Shown: positions 1 through 7,203, numbered from the stretch's first letter. The stretch: 10,139 nucleotides of DNA from Oscillospiraceae bacterium (GCA_020025295.1 JAHHSJ010000062.1:1-10139); one strand, 5' to 3'. The notes: a model not told the origin generated them from the letters alone. Made by a program: numbers and translations.

Positions 1-599
1 CTATTCTATGAATTAGCTTTTTCTCAGGGATTGTGCTTTCCTCAGTTACAATTCCGCACAGATTTTAGTTTACATAACACATTTGACTGAAACAAAAAAC
101 AGGGCTTACCTCTGCCCACATTCATTTTCCTTGTTTTGCTTTTTTCTCTCTTCAAAGTCCTTTTTGGCAAGCAAACTCAGGTGGATTGTTTGGAACGGGA
201 ATCGAAACGATGAGGAAATACAAAACCAAGGATACTCGGATCATTCGTCCCTTTCTGTGAGACTCGATCTCTTATGTATCCGTACGCAAAAACCGTCCTG
301 TTCGGTTTCTTGAGAGACCATACAACCGCAGAATTTCAGCAGATTGACGTAATCTGCGGTTCAAGGTTTTGGTCAGCATAAACCGATCTGTTGTGCGGTT
401 TGATCGATCACTTTCCCTAAGAAACTGCTGCGCAGCTCCCTACGCCTTTTTATCATAAATTGACACGCTTGATTCTATCATACTTTATTATTACTATACA
501 CCTTGTATTTTCAAAATGCAATTTCTATTAGCTCGAACGAAAACTTTTTCACTCAATTTTTACTTTACATAAATATCGACAAAAACTTACATCGCAGCA
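1..599. other. AT-rich gene-free region upstream of the marR gene
   Basis: No reading frame here has a good start, a ribosome binding site and a recognisable protein. The base composition is clearly more AT-rich than in the genes that follow. Small inverted repeats cluster at 290-401. A TTGACA occurs at 460-465 but has no good -10 element at normal spacing. On the minus strand a weak GGGC/GCCC stem (102-105 with 114-117) is followed by six T (99-94), a poor terminator-like element. The stretch could be the 3' or 5' flank of a gene outside the window, a decayed region, or an unrecognised RNA gene. I did not recognise any riboswitch, T-box, tRNA, 6S or tmRNA signature. Confidence 0.6.
290..401. 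other. cluster of three AACCG/CGGTT hairpins, possible structured RNA
   Basis: Three inverted repeats with the same closing sequence lie within 112 bp. They are AAACCG 290-295 with CGGTTT 303-308 (7-nt loop), AACCGCAGA 324-332 with TCTGCGGTT 353-361 (20-nt loop), and AAACCG 380-385 with CGGTTT 396-401 (10-nt loop). The middle hairpin has an alternative inner fold, GCAGATT 339-345 with AATCTGC 351-357. It can also be enclosed by GACCA 316-320 with TGGTC 370-374. The strand is unknown and no known RNA family was recognised, so it may be only a degenerate repeat cluster. Confidence 0.25.
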
Positions 600-658
600 G
601 ATGTTGACATCACAACAAGTTTGTGTTACAATGCCCAACAAGTTGCGTTGTCAACATC
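600..658. promoter_or_regulatory. candidate operator: long inverted repeat around the marR promoter
   Basis: GATGTTGACA (600-609) is repeated as its exact inverse TGTCAACATC (649-658), a 10-bp perfect inverted repeat whose arms flank the marR promoter. Inside it lie a 9-bp direct repeat CAACAAGTT (613-621 and 636-644), the short palindrome CAACAAGTTG (636-645) and CACAA/TTGTG (611-615/621-625). MarR proteins bind palindromes as dimers and commonly repress their own genes, so this is the natural autoregulatory site. Which repeat is actually bound cannot be decided by eye. Confidence 0.5.
604..632 (+). promoter_or_regulatory. sigma-A-type promoter of marR-degV
   Basis: A consensus -35 TTGACA (604-609) and a 5/6 -10 TACAAT (627-632) are separated by the optimal 17 bp. 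Transcription should start near 639, about 43 nt before the marR start codon. The -35 is embedded in the left arm of the flanking inverted repeat, so binding there would directly block RNA polymerase. Confidence 0.8.
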
Positions 659-681
659 TTAGTTTCAGGAGGGATTCCGCC

Positions 682-1140
682 ATGTCCACACGATATGAAT
701 ACTTTTCCACCTCAATTTCTGCCATTTACCACTACATTCAGAAGATTGAGCGGAGTGAGATGGAGAAGTACGGATTAAAGGGCAGCTTTGCTCCGTATTT
801 GCTGGTGATGACCCGTTTTCCTGACGGCATCACCGCCGCAGAACTCTGCGATGTCTGTGACAAGGACAAAGGAGCAGTGTCCCGAGCCCTCAATGAACTG
901 GAACAAAAAGGGCTGGTTCTCCGGCAGTCCGGCGAGGTGTCCCACTATCGTGCCCCCATCCGACTGACCGAAAAAGGAAAAGAAGCTGCCAAATTTGTCA
1001 GCCAGCGTTCCACTCTGGCCGTGGAACTTGCCGGAAACGGGCTGACGGATGCAGATCGCCAGAGCTTTTATGCGACTCTGGAGCTGATTGCTTCCAATCT
1101 TCACTCCATGTCGAAGGAAGGTCTCCCTGCCTCGGAGTGA
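682..1140 (+). CDS. MarR-family winged-helix transcriptional regulator
   Basis: This 152-residue protein has the usual MarR length. A helical N-terminus (dimerisation region, about 1-45) is followed by a winged helix-turn-helix. The DNA-binding helices run about 50-78, with a recognition helix containing DKGAVSRALNELEQKG, and the wing ends in the family-typical LTEKGKE (95-101). The C-terminal helices complete the dimer interface. The ATG at 682 is preferred to in-frame upstream starts because AGGAGG lies at 667-672, nine bases ahead, and the promoter occupies 604-632. Cys56 and Cys59 form a CxxC in the DNA-binding domain; a redox role is only a possibility. The degV gene follows after 74 bp with no terminator between, so the two are probably co-transcribed. 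The ligand is unknown. Fatty acids or acyl-ACP, as for FabT, would fit the neighbour but is inference. Confidence 0.88.
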   Translation: MSTRYEYFSTSISAIYHYIQKIERSEMEKYGLKGSFAPYLLVMTRFPDGITAAELCDVCDKDKGAVSRALNELEQKGLVLRQSGEVSHYRAPIRLTEKGKEAAKFVSQRSTLAVELAGNGLTDADRQSFYATLELIASNLHSMSKEGLPASE

Positions 1141-1214
1141 CTGTTTCCCCGGCGCTTTCAGAACATGATTCCAGTCTTTCCTTACGGAACAACCAAATCA
1201 GATAGGAGTTTTTT

Positions 1215-2060
1215 ATGAGTATTCGTTTTATCCTTGACTCCACCGCAGATATGCCTGAGGAGTTCAAACAGAAGTTTACCATTATTCCCCTCACCGTCAC
1301 GTTCGGCACGGAAGAGTATTCCGACGGCGTGAACATCACCAATCGTACATTTTACGAAAAGCTGGTGGAAAGCGATGTACTTCCCACCACCAGCCAGCCC
1401 ACGCCGGCCGCCTTTGCCAAGGCTTATCAGGAGGCGCTGGACGCCGGGGATGAAGTGATCGTACTGACCCTGTCCTCCAAGCTGTCCGGCACATACCAGA
1501 GTGCCTGCATTGCCGCTCAGGAGTTCCCGGAGCATGTGACGGTGATCGACTCCCAGAATGTCACCGTCGGCACCACGATTCTGGCGCTGGAGGGACTTCG
1601 TTTAGCTGAGGAAGGCAAGAGCGTAAAGGAAATCACCGACACGCTGATGGCTCTCCGAACTCGTGTACATCTGCTGGCGATGGTCGACACGCTGGAATAC
1701 CTCAAAAAGGGCGGCCGTATCTCTTCCACTATGGCTCTGGCCGGAACCCTGCTCTCCATTAAACCGGTTTTGGGCATTGTAGACGGCGAAATCACCATAC
1801 TGGGCAAAGCACGGGGCTCCAAGCAGGGCAACAACCTGCTGGTGAAGGAAATCCAGAGTGCCGGCGGCGTGGACTTCTCCATGCCGGTGATGCTGGGCTA
1901 CACCGGACTCAGCGACACTCTGCTTCAGAAATACATTTCCGACAGTGCTGAGCTGTGGGCGGAAAGTCCCACTCCCCTCCAGTACACTCTGGTGGGCAGC
2001 ACCGTCGGCACTCATGTGGGTCCCGGCGCCATTGCTGCTGCCTTTTTCAGCAAGAACTGA
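1215..2060 (+). CDS. DegV family protein (FakB-like fatty-acid-binding protein)
   Basis: This 281-residue cytosolic protein is of normal DegV/FakB length. Family motifs are DSTAD (8-12), TSQP (59-62), LSSKLSGTYQSA (86-97), DTLEYLKKGGRIS (158-170), SIKPVLGIVDGEI (181-193) and GSTVGTHVGPGAI (261-273). Characterised members (FakB) bind a fatty acid and present its carboxylate to the kinase FakA, giving acyl-phosphate for phospholipid synthesis. FakA is not in this window, so the exact role is inferred. AGGAG at 1204-1208 lies six bases before the ATG. The gene is probably read from the marR promoter and ends five bases before a strong terminator. Confidence 0.92.
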   Translation: MSIRFILDSTADMPEEFKQKFTIIPLTVTFGTEEYSDGVNITNRTFYEKLVESDVLPTTSQPTPAAFAKAYQEALDAGDEVIVLTLSSKLSGTYQSACIAAQEFPEHVTVIDSQNVTVGTTILALEGLRLAEEGKSVKEITDTLMALRTRVHLLAMVDTLEYLKKGGRISSTMALAGTLLSIKPVLGIVDGEITILGKARGSKQGNNLLVKEIQSAGGVDFSMPVMLGYTGLSDTLLQKYISDSAELWAESPTPLQYTLVGSTVGTHVGPGAIAAAFFSKN

Positions 2061-2064
2061 TACA

Positions 2065-2110
2065 AACAAGAAAGCCGACTGTCTGCTGTCAGACAGTCGG
2101 CTTTCTTGTT
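2065..2110. terminator. bidirectional intrinsic terminator between degV and aroK
   Basis: The arms 2065-2085 and 2090-2110 form a perfect 21-bp stem with a 4-nt CTGT loop. The outer part of the stem is A-rich on the left and T-rich on the right, giving a short U-tract in either direction. It lies five bases after the degV stop codon and about 70 bp beyond the aroK stop, so it serves the two converging units. Confidence 0.88.
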
Positions 2111-2180
2111 GTCAGGTCAACTGAGGGGCTTCGCTTTTCGCAACATCACAGCATCCTCGCAATGCGAAACGCTGTATCTT

Positions 2181-2672
2181 TCAGTTCAGATTTTTCATGA
2201 TTTCGTCTACGGTTGCCTCCGGGGTGGAAAACTGTTCGATCACATAGTCCGCCGCCAGTTCATAGAGCGGCGCACGCTGCCGGAACCGTTCTACAAACGC
2301 TTCCGGTCCTTGCTGTGCCAGCGGACGATGCTCCATAGAACCGGTCTGATAAATTTCTTCCGGGTCCCGCTTGAGCCAAAAAACAATGCCGTTTTTCTTC
2401 AGCAGCTCCCGATTCTCCTCTCTCAGGGGAAGTCCGCCGCCAGTGGCGACAATGAGATTCTGCTCCTCGGCAAGCTGCCGGCACAGCTGGGTCTCCAAAT
2501 CACGGAAATACGCTTCGCCCTCGGCTGCAAATAGCTCCGGGATGCTTCGTCCCGTCTGTTCTTCGATCATGGTATCGGTATCCACCACGGTTCGGCCCAG
2601 CCGTTTGCCCAACAAAGCGGCACAGGTAGACTTTCCGCAGCCCATCATGCCGATGAGTACAATATGTTTCAT
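2181..2672 (-). CDS. aroK: shikimate kinase
   Basis: Phosphorylates shikimate at the 3-hydroxyl with ATP, the fifth step to chorismate. This 163-residue P-loop kinase has a normal length. Visible features are the Walker A GMMGCGKS (8-15), the shikimate-binding DTD (31-33), YFRDLE (55-60), the GGG motif (78-80), lid arginine R116 in HRPL, and R133 in RQRAPLY. A GTG at 2681 would overlap the pheA stop as GTGA, but the ATG at 2672 is preferred because GGAG (2684-2681) sits eight bases upstream of it and would be unusable for the GTG. This is the last gene of the minus-strand aromatic operon. It starts five bases after the pheA stop, and transcription should end at the bidirectional terminator beyond it. 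Confidence 0.95.
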   Translation of the reverse strand: MKHIVLIGMMGCGKSTCAALLGKRLGRTVVDTDTMIEEQTGRSIPELFAAEGEAYFRDLETQLCRQLAEEQNLIVATGGGLPLREENRELLKKNGIVFWLKRDPEEIYQTGSMEHRPLAQQGPEAFVERFRQRAPLYELAADYVIEQFSTPEATVDEIMKNLN

Positions 2673-2677
2673 CGTTG

Positions 2678-3832
2678 TCACTCCAGATTGGTCGCAAAGT
2701 TGCCGAATACACGGAAATCCACCGTAGACTGGGTCAACTCCCGCAAAATGCCGGGCATTTCTGCTTCCAACAAATCTCCCGTAAACTCCACAAAGAACAT
2801 ATACTCAAAATTATGTCCCTGCATCGGTCTGGACTCCAGCCGCATCAGGTTCAATCCATGGGCGGCAAAAATCGTCAGCACTTCGTGGAGTGAGCCGCTC
2901 TGATGAGGGACACAGAAACAAGCAGAAATCTTATCTCTTCCCTCTCGCAGCTCCATCTTGGGCGACACCACTACAAACCGGGTGGTATTCTCCAGATTGT
3001 CATTGATGCCCTCGGCCAGAATTTCCAATCCGTACAACTCTGCACTGCGCTTACTGCAAATGGCAGCCTTGGTGCGGTCGTTACCGTCCGCCACCATCCG
3101 AGCACTTCCTGCGGTGTCGTCCTGAGGGATGCGTTTCCAATCCGGGTGCTGACCTAAAAAGCCCTCACACTGGAACAGTCCCTGCTCATGGGAATAGACG
3201 CTGCGGATATTCTCCATCCGGCTGCCGGGCAGGCCCATCAGGCAATGAGTCACCTTCACGGTAACCTCCCCCACCATATAACATTCATACTCAGAAAGCA
3301 GGTCATAGACCTGTCGGATTGCTCCGGTGGAGGTGTTCTCAATGGGCAGCACGCCATAATCTGCCGCTCCGCTTTTGATTGCAGCAAAAACATCGTGAAA
3401 CTGCTGCAGTCCCTCCGTTTTCACATCAGAACCGAAAAACCGGATGGCTGCCATCTCACTGTATGCGCCCGGTTCGCCCTGATAGACCACCCGGGGACAC
3501 GAAACCGGCTGGCGCACACCGTGCAGAGCCGCTTCAATGCGGCGATCGTCCTCAGAACCGCACTCTTCCACCAACGCCCGCTGCTGACGGCGAGAAATCG
3601 CCATAATGGAATGATACAGCAGAGAAACATCGGTTTTCAGGCTGGGATCGGTCAGGCATTCGATTTTCTTACCAATGACTTCCCGCTCCCGTCCGGCGTC
3701 CAGCACCGGCATACCGACCTTCTGCTTATAGTGTCCCACCTGCTCCGTCACCGCCATGCGCTGCTCAAACAGCGCCACGATCTGTCGGTCGATCTCGTCA
3801 ATTGAGGAGCGAAGCTGATCTAATTCACTCAC
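2678..3832 (-). CDS. pheA: bifunctional chorismate mutase / prephenate dehydratase (P-protein)
   Basis: Converts chorismate to prephenate and then to phenylpyruvate, the committed route to phenylalanine. The 384 residues carry three domains. An AroQ-type chorismate mutase spans about 1-85 (SELDQLRSSIDEIDRQI at the start). Prephenate dehydratase spans about 113-292, with YQGEPGAYSE (117-126), GVLPIENTSTG (160-170) and the catalytic NTTRF (282-286). A C-terminal ACT domain spans about 300-380, with GSLHEVL (313-319) and ESRP (333-336), the region that binds phenylalanine for feedback inhibition. The GTG at 3832 overlaps the aroC stop as GTGA and gives the family-typical N-terminus. An upstream GTG at 3862 would add ten unconserved residues. 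AAGGAG lies ten bases before the chosen start. Confidence 0.94.
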   Translation of the reverse strand: MSELDQLRSSIDEIDRQIVALFEQRMAVTEQVGHYKQKVGMPVLDAGREREVIGKKIECLTDPSLKTDVSLLYHSIMAISRRQQRALVEECGSEDDRRIEAALHGVRQPVSCPRVVYQGEPGAYSEMAAIRFFGSDVKTEGLQQFHDVFAAIKSGAADYGVLPIENTSTGAIRQVYDLLSEYECYMVGEVTVKVTHCLMGLPGSRMENIRSVYSHEQGLFQCEGFLGQHPDWKRIPQDDTAGSARMVADGNDRTKAAICSKRSAELYGLEILAEGINDNLENTTRFVVVSPKMELREGRDKISACFCVPHQSGSLHEVLTIFAAHGLNLMRLESRPMQGHNFEYMFFVEFTGDLLEAEMPGILRELTQSTVDFRVFGNFATNLE

Positions 3833-4896
3833 AGTCGGATCACTCCTTCCAACAGCTGACACACAGCCAAGGCTGTGGCGGCTTCTACCACGGGAACCGC
3901 ACGCTGTACCACGCAGGGGTCATGCCGTCCCTTGATTTCCAAAGTGGTTTCCTCCCCTGTACGCAAATCCAGCGTCTGCTGGGGCTTGGCAATGGAGGGC
4001 GTCGGGCGCATAGTCACAGAGAACACCACCGGCATACCGTTGGTGATTCCGCCATTGACACCGCCGTTCCAATTGGTCTTGGTTTCCACTTTGCCGTTTC
4101 TCATCCGGAACGCATCGTTATATTCACTGCCCAGACACTCCGCGCAGGCATCTCCCAATCCGAAGGAGACTCCTTTCACCGCAGGAATGGCAAACATATG
4201 GCTTGCAATAATGCCTTCCACATTCTCTCCAAAGTCCGGGCTGCCGATACCAGCAGGAACCCCCAGCACGGCACACTCGATGACGCCGCCAATGCTGTCG
4301 CACTGTGCTTTCGCCGCAAGGATGCTCTGCTCCATCACAACGCTGTCCTGAAGCGCCGGCACCGACATGGACGCCAGCTCGTGAAAGAGCTCCGGAGACA
4401 GGCGGTCTGTTTCCGACACAAAAGAGGGATCTCTGCCCTCTCCCAGCTTGAGGATATGGGCTCCGACGAAGATTCCATGGCTGGCCAGAATTTGCTTAGC
4501 CACTGCTCCGGCAAACACCAGCGGTGCTGTCAATCGCCCGGAAAAATGACCTCCGCCCCGGGGGTCATTGCATCCGCCGTACCGCACTCGACCGGAGTAG
4601 TCGGCATGACCGGGGCGAGGAATGTCCTTTAATGAGGCATAGTCCCCGGAATGGGCATTTTCATTATAAATCACCGCACACAACGGGGTGCCGGTGGTTT
4701 TACCCTCGTACAGGCCGGACAAAATCTGGGGAATATCTGACTCCTTCCGGGCAGTAGACATCGGATTTCTGCCCGGTGCTCTCCGAGCCATCTCAAAGGC
4801 GATTTGGTCCAGATTCAGTTCCACACCAGAGGGCAGGTCCTCCAGCACCACACCAATGGCAGGTCCGTGGGACTCTCCGAAAATTGTATGCCGCAT
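3829..4896 (-). CDS. aroC: chorismate synthase
   Basis: Removes the 3-phosphate of EPSP by trans-1,4 elimination to give chorismate, using reduced FMN. Family signatures are FGESHG (6-11), YGGCNDPRGGGHFSGR (106-121), KGVSFGLG (241-248), NGGITNG (281-287) and RHDPC (324-328). It has 355 residues. The aroA stop lies in the same frame just three bases before this ATG, so no longer N-terminus is possible here. Many related enzymes carry roughly 8-15 more residues before FGESHG, although short forms such as the Bacillus one also exist. The ribosome binding site is modest (AAAGGA eleven bases upstream, GGATGAGGG adjacent), and re-initiation after aroA is likely. The gene overlaps pheA by four bases. 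Confidence 0.95.
   Translation of the reverse strand: MRHTIFGESHGPAIGVVLEDLPSGVELNLDQIAFEMARRAPGRNPMSTARKESDIPQILSGLYEGKTTGTPLCAVIYNENAHSGDYASLKDIPRPGHADYSGRVRYGGCNDPRGGGHFSGRLTAPLVFAGAVAKQILASHGIFVGAHILKLGEGRDPSFVSETDRLSPELFHELASMSVPALQDSVVMEQSILAAKAQCDSIGGVIECAVLGVPAGIGSPDFGENVEGIIASHMFAIPAVKGVSFGLGDACAECLGSEYNDAFRMRNGKVETKTNWNGGVNGGITNGMPVVFSVTMRPTPSIAKPQQTLDLRTGEETTLEIKGRHDPCVVQRAVPVVEAATALAVCQLLEGVIRL
3843..3848 (-). promoter_or_regulatory. ribosome binding site that fixes the pheA GTG start
   Basis: AAGGAG lies inside the end of aroC, ten bases before the GTG at 3832. It would fall within the coding sequence of the longer GTG start at 3862, so it supports the shorter start and the GTGA overlap with aroC. 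Confidence 0.65.
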
Positions 4897-4899
4897 CCC

Positions 4900-6120
4900 T
4901 CATCCAATCCTTTCTATCTTACCGCCCAGGGTTACATAATCCTCCCAAAAATCAGGATAGGATTTTTCTACACATTCCGCTCCCCGGAGTACAAGTTCGC
5001 CTGTCGCCCGGGTGGCTGCAATCGCCAGCATCATGGCGATACGGTGGTCATTGCAACCGGAAACAGTTCCGCCGGAAATCGACGGGACGCCGAAAATTTC
5101 CAAGCTATCCTCTCTCTCAGTAATCTGACAGCCCAAACAGTTCAGCTGCTGCGTGACCGTATGGAGCCGATCACTTTCCTTGATCCGAAGCCGGGCCGCT
5201 CCGATGATTTTGGTACACGCTCCCGTCCGAAATGCAGCTGCAACCGCCAGTGGCGGCACCAAATCCGGACATTCCCGCACATCGAGTGTGACCGTCCCCG
5301 GCTGTTTCAACTGTTCCATCTGCTCCAGAATGACCCGATCTCCCTGCTTGGAATCGGGGCTCATCCCCTCCACGGTGACCGGGTTCCCAAGCAGAGCGGC
5401 GGCATAATAGAAGGCCGCCTGAGAGTAGTCTGGCTCTACCCGGCAGGAAATGGGGCAATACCTCTGATTACCCGGAATCTTCCATCCCTTGGATGTCGGT
5501 TTCACTGCAACACCGAACTGACGAAGGGCATCCAGCGTCATATCCACATAACCGGAGGACTCCAATTCAGTCGTTAACATAAGTTCAGAATCATCGTTCA
5601 GCAGCGGAAGCGCATAGAGCAGCCCGGTGATGAACTGGGAGGACACATTTCCCGGCAGGTAATAGATGCCGGGCGTCAGCTGTCCCTCCACACGCAGCAT
5701 TCCCTGCTCTCGGACGAAGGCAATTCCCTTCTCCCCGAACAGCGTTTCATACGGCCCGAGCGGACGCTCCATCAGCCGCTCCGCTCCGGTGAACACTCCG
5801 CCTCCGGCAACCGCCAGAGCCACCGGAATGAGGAAGCGAAGCGTAGAACCGGACGCACCGCAATCCAGCCGGGGCAGCTCGGTTTGCCGAGTGCCAAGTT
5901 CCGGTACACCGCTGATATTCGAGCCATCCTCGGAAATGGATGCACCTAGAGCACGCATACAACGCATGGTGGCGGAAATATCCTGAGAGAGTGCGACCTG
6001 TTCCAGCTGACTCTCTCCGTTGGCCAGCGCGGCTCCAATCATCAGCCGATGGGCCTGACTTTTGGACGGCGGCGGCTGAATCGCCCCGGACAACCGGTGT
6101 GGTTTGATTTTAAGCTCCAT
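4900..6120 (-). CDS. aroA: 3-phosphoshikimate 1-carboxyvinyltransferase (EPSP synthase)
   Basis: Transfers enolpyruvate from PEP to shikimate 3-phosphate. The 406 residues form the usual two-domain enolpyruvyl transferase. Visible are PPPSKSQAHR (17-25 region, with the KS..R substrate and PEP binding set K20, S21, R25), CGASGSTLRFL (87-97), GNVSSQFITGLL (157-168), VEPDYSQAA (228-236), ECPDLVPP (283-290, catalytic Asp286), KESDRL (314-319, Glu315) and NDHRIAM (357-363). The start is the ATG at 6120: GGGAG lies six bases upstream, whereas the longer frame begins with a TTG lacking a ribosome binding site. The start overlaps the aroB end by 11 bases. The GASGSTLRF loop is unlike the NAGTAMRP loop of the E. 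coli-type class I enzyme. I cannot predict glyphosate response from sequence alone. Confidence 0.95.
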   Translation of the reverse strand: MELKIKPHRLSGAIQPPPSKSQAHRLMIGAALANGESQLEQVALSQDISATMRCMRALGASISEDGSNISGVPELGTRQTELPRLDCGASGSTLRFLIPVALAVAGGGVFTGAERLMERPLGPYETLFGEKGIAFVREQGMLRVEGQLTPGIYYLPGNVSSQFITGLLYALPLLNDDSELMLTTELESSGYVDMTLDALRQFGVAVKPTSKGWKIPGNQRYCPISCRVEPDYSQAAFYYAAALLGNPVTVEGMSPDSKQGDRVILEQMEQLKQPGTVTLDVRECPDLVPPLAVAAAFRTGACTKIIGAARLRIKESDRLHTVTQQLNCLGCQITEREDSLEIFGVPSISGGTVSGCNDHRIAMMLAIAATRATGELVLRGAECVEKSYPDFWEDYVTLGGKIERIG

Positions 6121-7189
6121 ACCCTTCTCCCAACAATGCAAACAAACGCTGCTTCTTCACTTTGACGGCTTTTGCGGCACCCATCTCCTCCAGCAGGATG
6201 AGATGGATCTCGTCGCCTTCGCCCTTTTTATCCAGACCGATAGCGCCACGATAGGCATCCATGGTACATGCAATCTTCTCCGGCAGAGCATAGCAGCGTA
6301 CCGCTTCCCGCACTTCCTGTGCCACGGTCGGCGGAGTGACTCCCATCTGCACACCCAATTCTGCCGCAGCCACCATACCGGCAGCTACTGCCTGTCCATG
6401 GGTATAGGTTTCGTAATGATAGGCCTGCTCATAGGCATGGCCCAGCGTATGGCCGAAATTGAGCAGCATACGAAGGCCCGTATCCCGCTCATCCTGAAGG
6501 ACAACATCCGCTTTCATGGAGCAGCAGGAAAAAAGCACCTGCTCAATATGCTCCATGACGCCTTTCCTTCCGCCGCAATCCATCAGCAGGTGGAAAAAAT
6601 CTGCATCCATGATACAGCCGTACTTAATGACCTCTGCCATGCCGTCATGGAAAATAGCATCAGACAGGGTCGTAAGGCAGTTGGGGTCCATCAGCACCAG
6701 CTTTGGCTGCCAGAAGGCCCCCACCAGATTTTTGCCGGAAGGCAAATCCACTGCCACCTTGCCTCCCACGGAGGAGTCCACCTGAGCCAGAAGTGTGGTG
6801 GGGATTTGCACAAAATCCACGCCACGGAGGATGGTTGATGCGGCAAAGCCGGTCAAATCTCCCACCACGCCGCCGCCCAAGGCAACCACAGCATCGGAAC
6901 GAGTCAGTCCAAAGTCCATAAATTCCTCGTAGAGATGCATCAGCATATCCATGGACTTAGACGCTTCCCCGGCCGGAATCACCGTCCGATGCACGGTAAA
7001 TCCGGACTGCTCTAAGCTCTTCTGCACCATATCTCCATACAGTGGGGCGACATTACTGTCCGTCACCAGTGCCAGCTTCTTCGCCTTGGGCAGCACGCCC
7101 CGGCACCGGGTTCCTGCTTCCTTCAGAATGCCGTGCCCAATGCAAATGTCATAGGCTCTTCCGGGCAGCGGCACATTCAGCGTTACCAT
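6110..7189 (-). CDS. aroB: 3-dehydroquinate synthase
   Basis: Cyclises DAHP to 3-dehydroquinate, the second step of the pathway, using NAD and a divalent metal. The 359 residues match the family. Visible are the NAD-binding GGGVVGD (105-111), PTTLLAQVDSSVGGK (130-144), and the metal ligands Glu186 (in AEVIKYG), His247 (in NFGHTLGHA) and His264 (in HGQAVAAGM), plus DKK (320-322). Most family members read HGE where this one reads HGQ at 264-266. The adjacent ligand His is kept, so activity is expected. The ATG at 7189 has GAGGTG about seven bases upstream. The gene begins 14 bases after the aroF stop and runs 11 bases into aroA, as expected in a co-transcribed unit. Confidence 0.96.
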   Translation of the reverse strand: MVTLNVPLPGRAYDICIGHGILKEAGTRCRGVLPKAKKLALVTDSNVAPLYGDMVQKSLEQSGFTVHRTVIPAGEASKSMDMLMHLYEEFMDFGLTRSDAVVALGGGVVGDLTGFAASTILRGVDFVQIPTTLLAQVDSSVGGKVAVDLPSGKNLVGAFWQPKLVLMDPNCLTTLSDAIFHDGMAEVIKYGCIMDADFFHLLMDCGGRKGVMEHIEQVLFSCCSMKADVVLQDERDTGLRMLLNFGHTLGHAYEQAYHYETYTHGQAVAAGMVAAAELGVQMGVTPPTVAQEVREAVRCYALPEKIACTMDAYRGAIGLDKKGEGDEIHLILLEEMGAAKAVKVKKQRLFALLGEGYGA

Positions 7190-7203
7190 GGTTCACACCT
7201 CTT

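Noticed and set aside
280..308. Minus-strand terminator from the AAACCG/CGGTTT hairpin
   Set aside because: The stem is only 6 bp of mixed composition, the T-run overlaps the stem, and no minus-strand gene upstream needs it.
83..313. 76-residue open frame in the upstream gap
   Set aside because: It starts with TTG without a ribosome binding site, its composition is low in complexity at the start, and no family is recognisable.
601..681. Upstream start for the MarR protein adding 27 residues
   Set aside because: The extension covers the promoter itself, and the ATG at 682 has a strong AGGAGG.
6121..6141. TTG start for aroA adding seven residues
   Set aside because: No ribosome binding site precedes it. 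GGGAG lies six bases before the ATG at 6120, and the family begins at about that residue.
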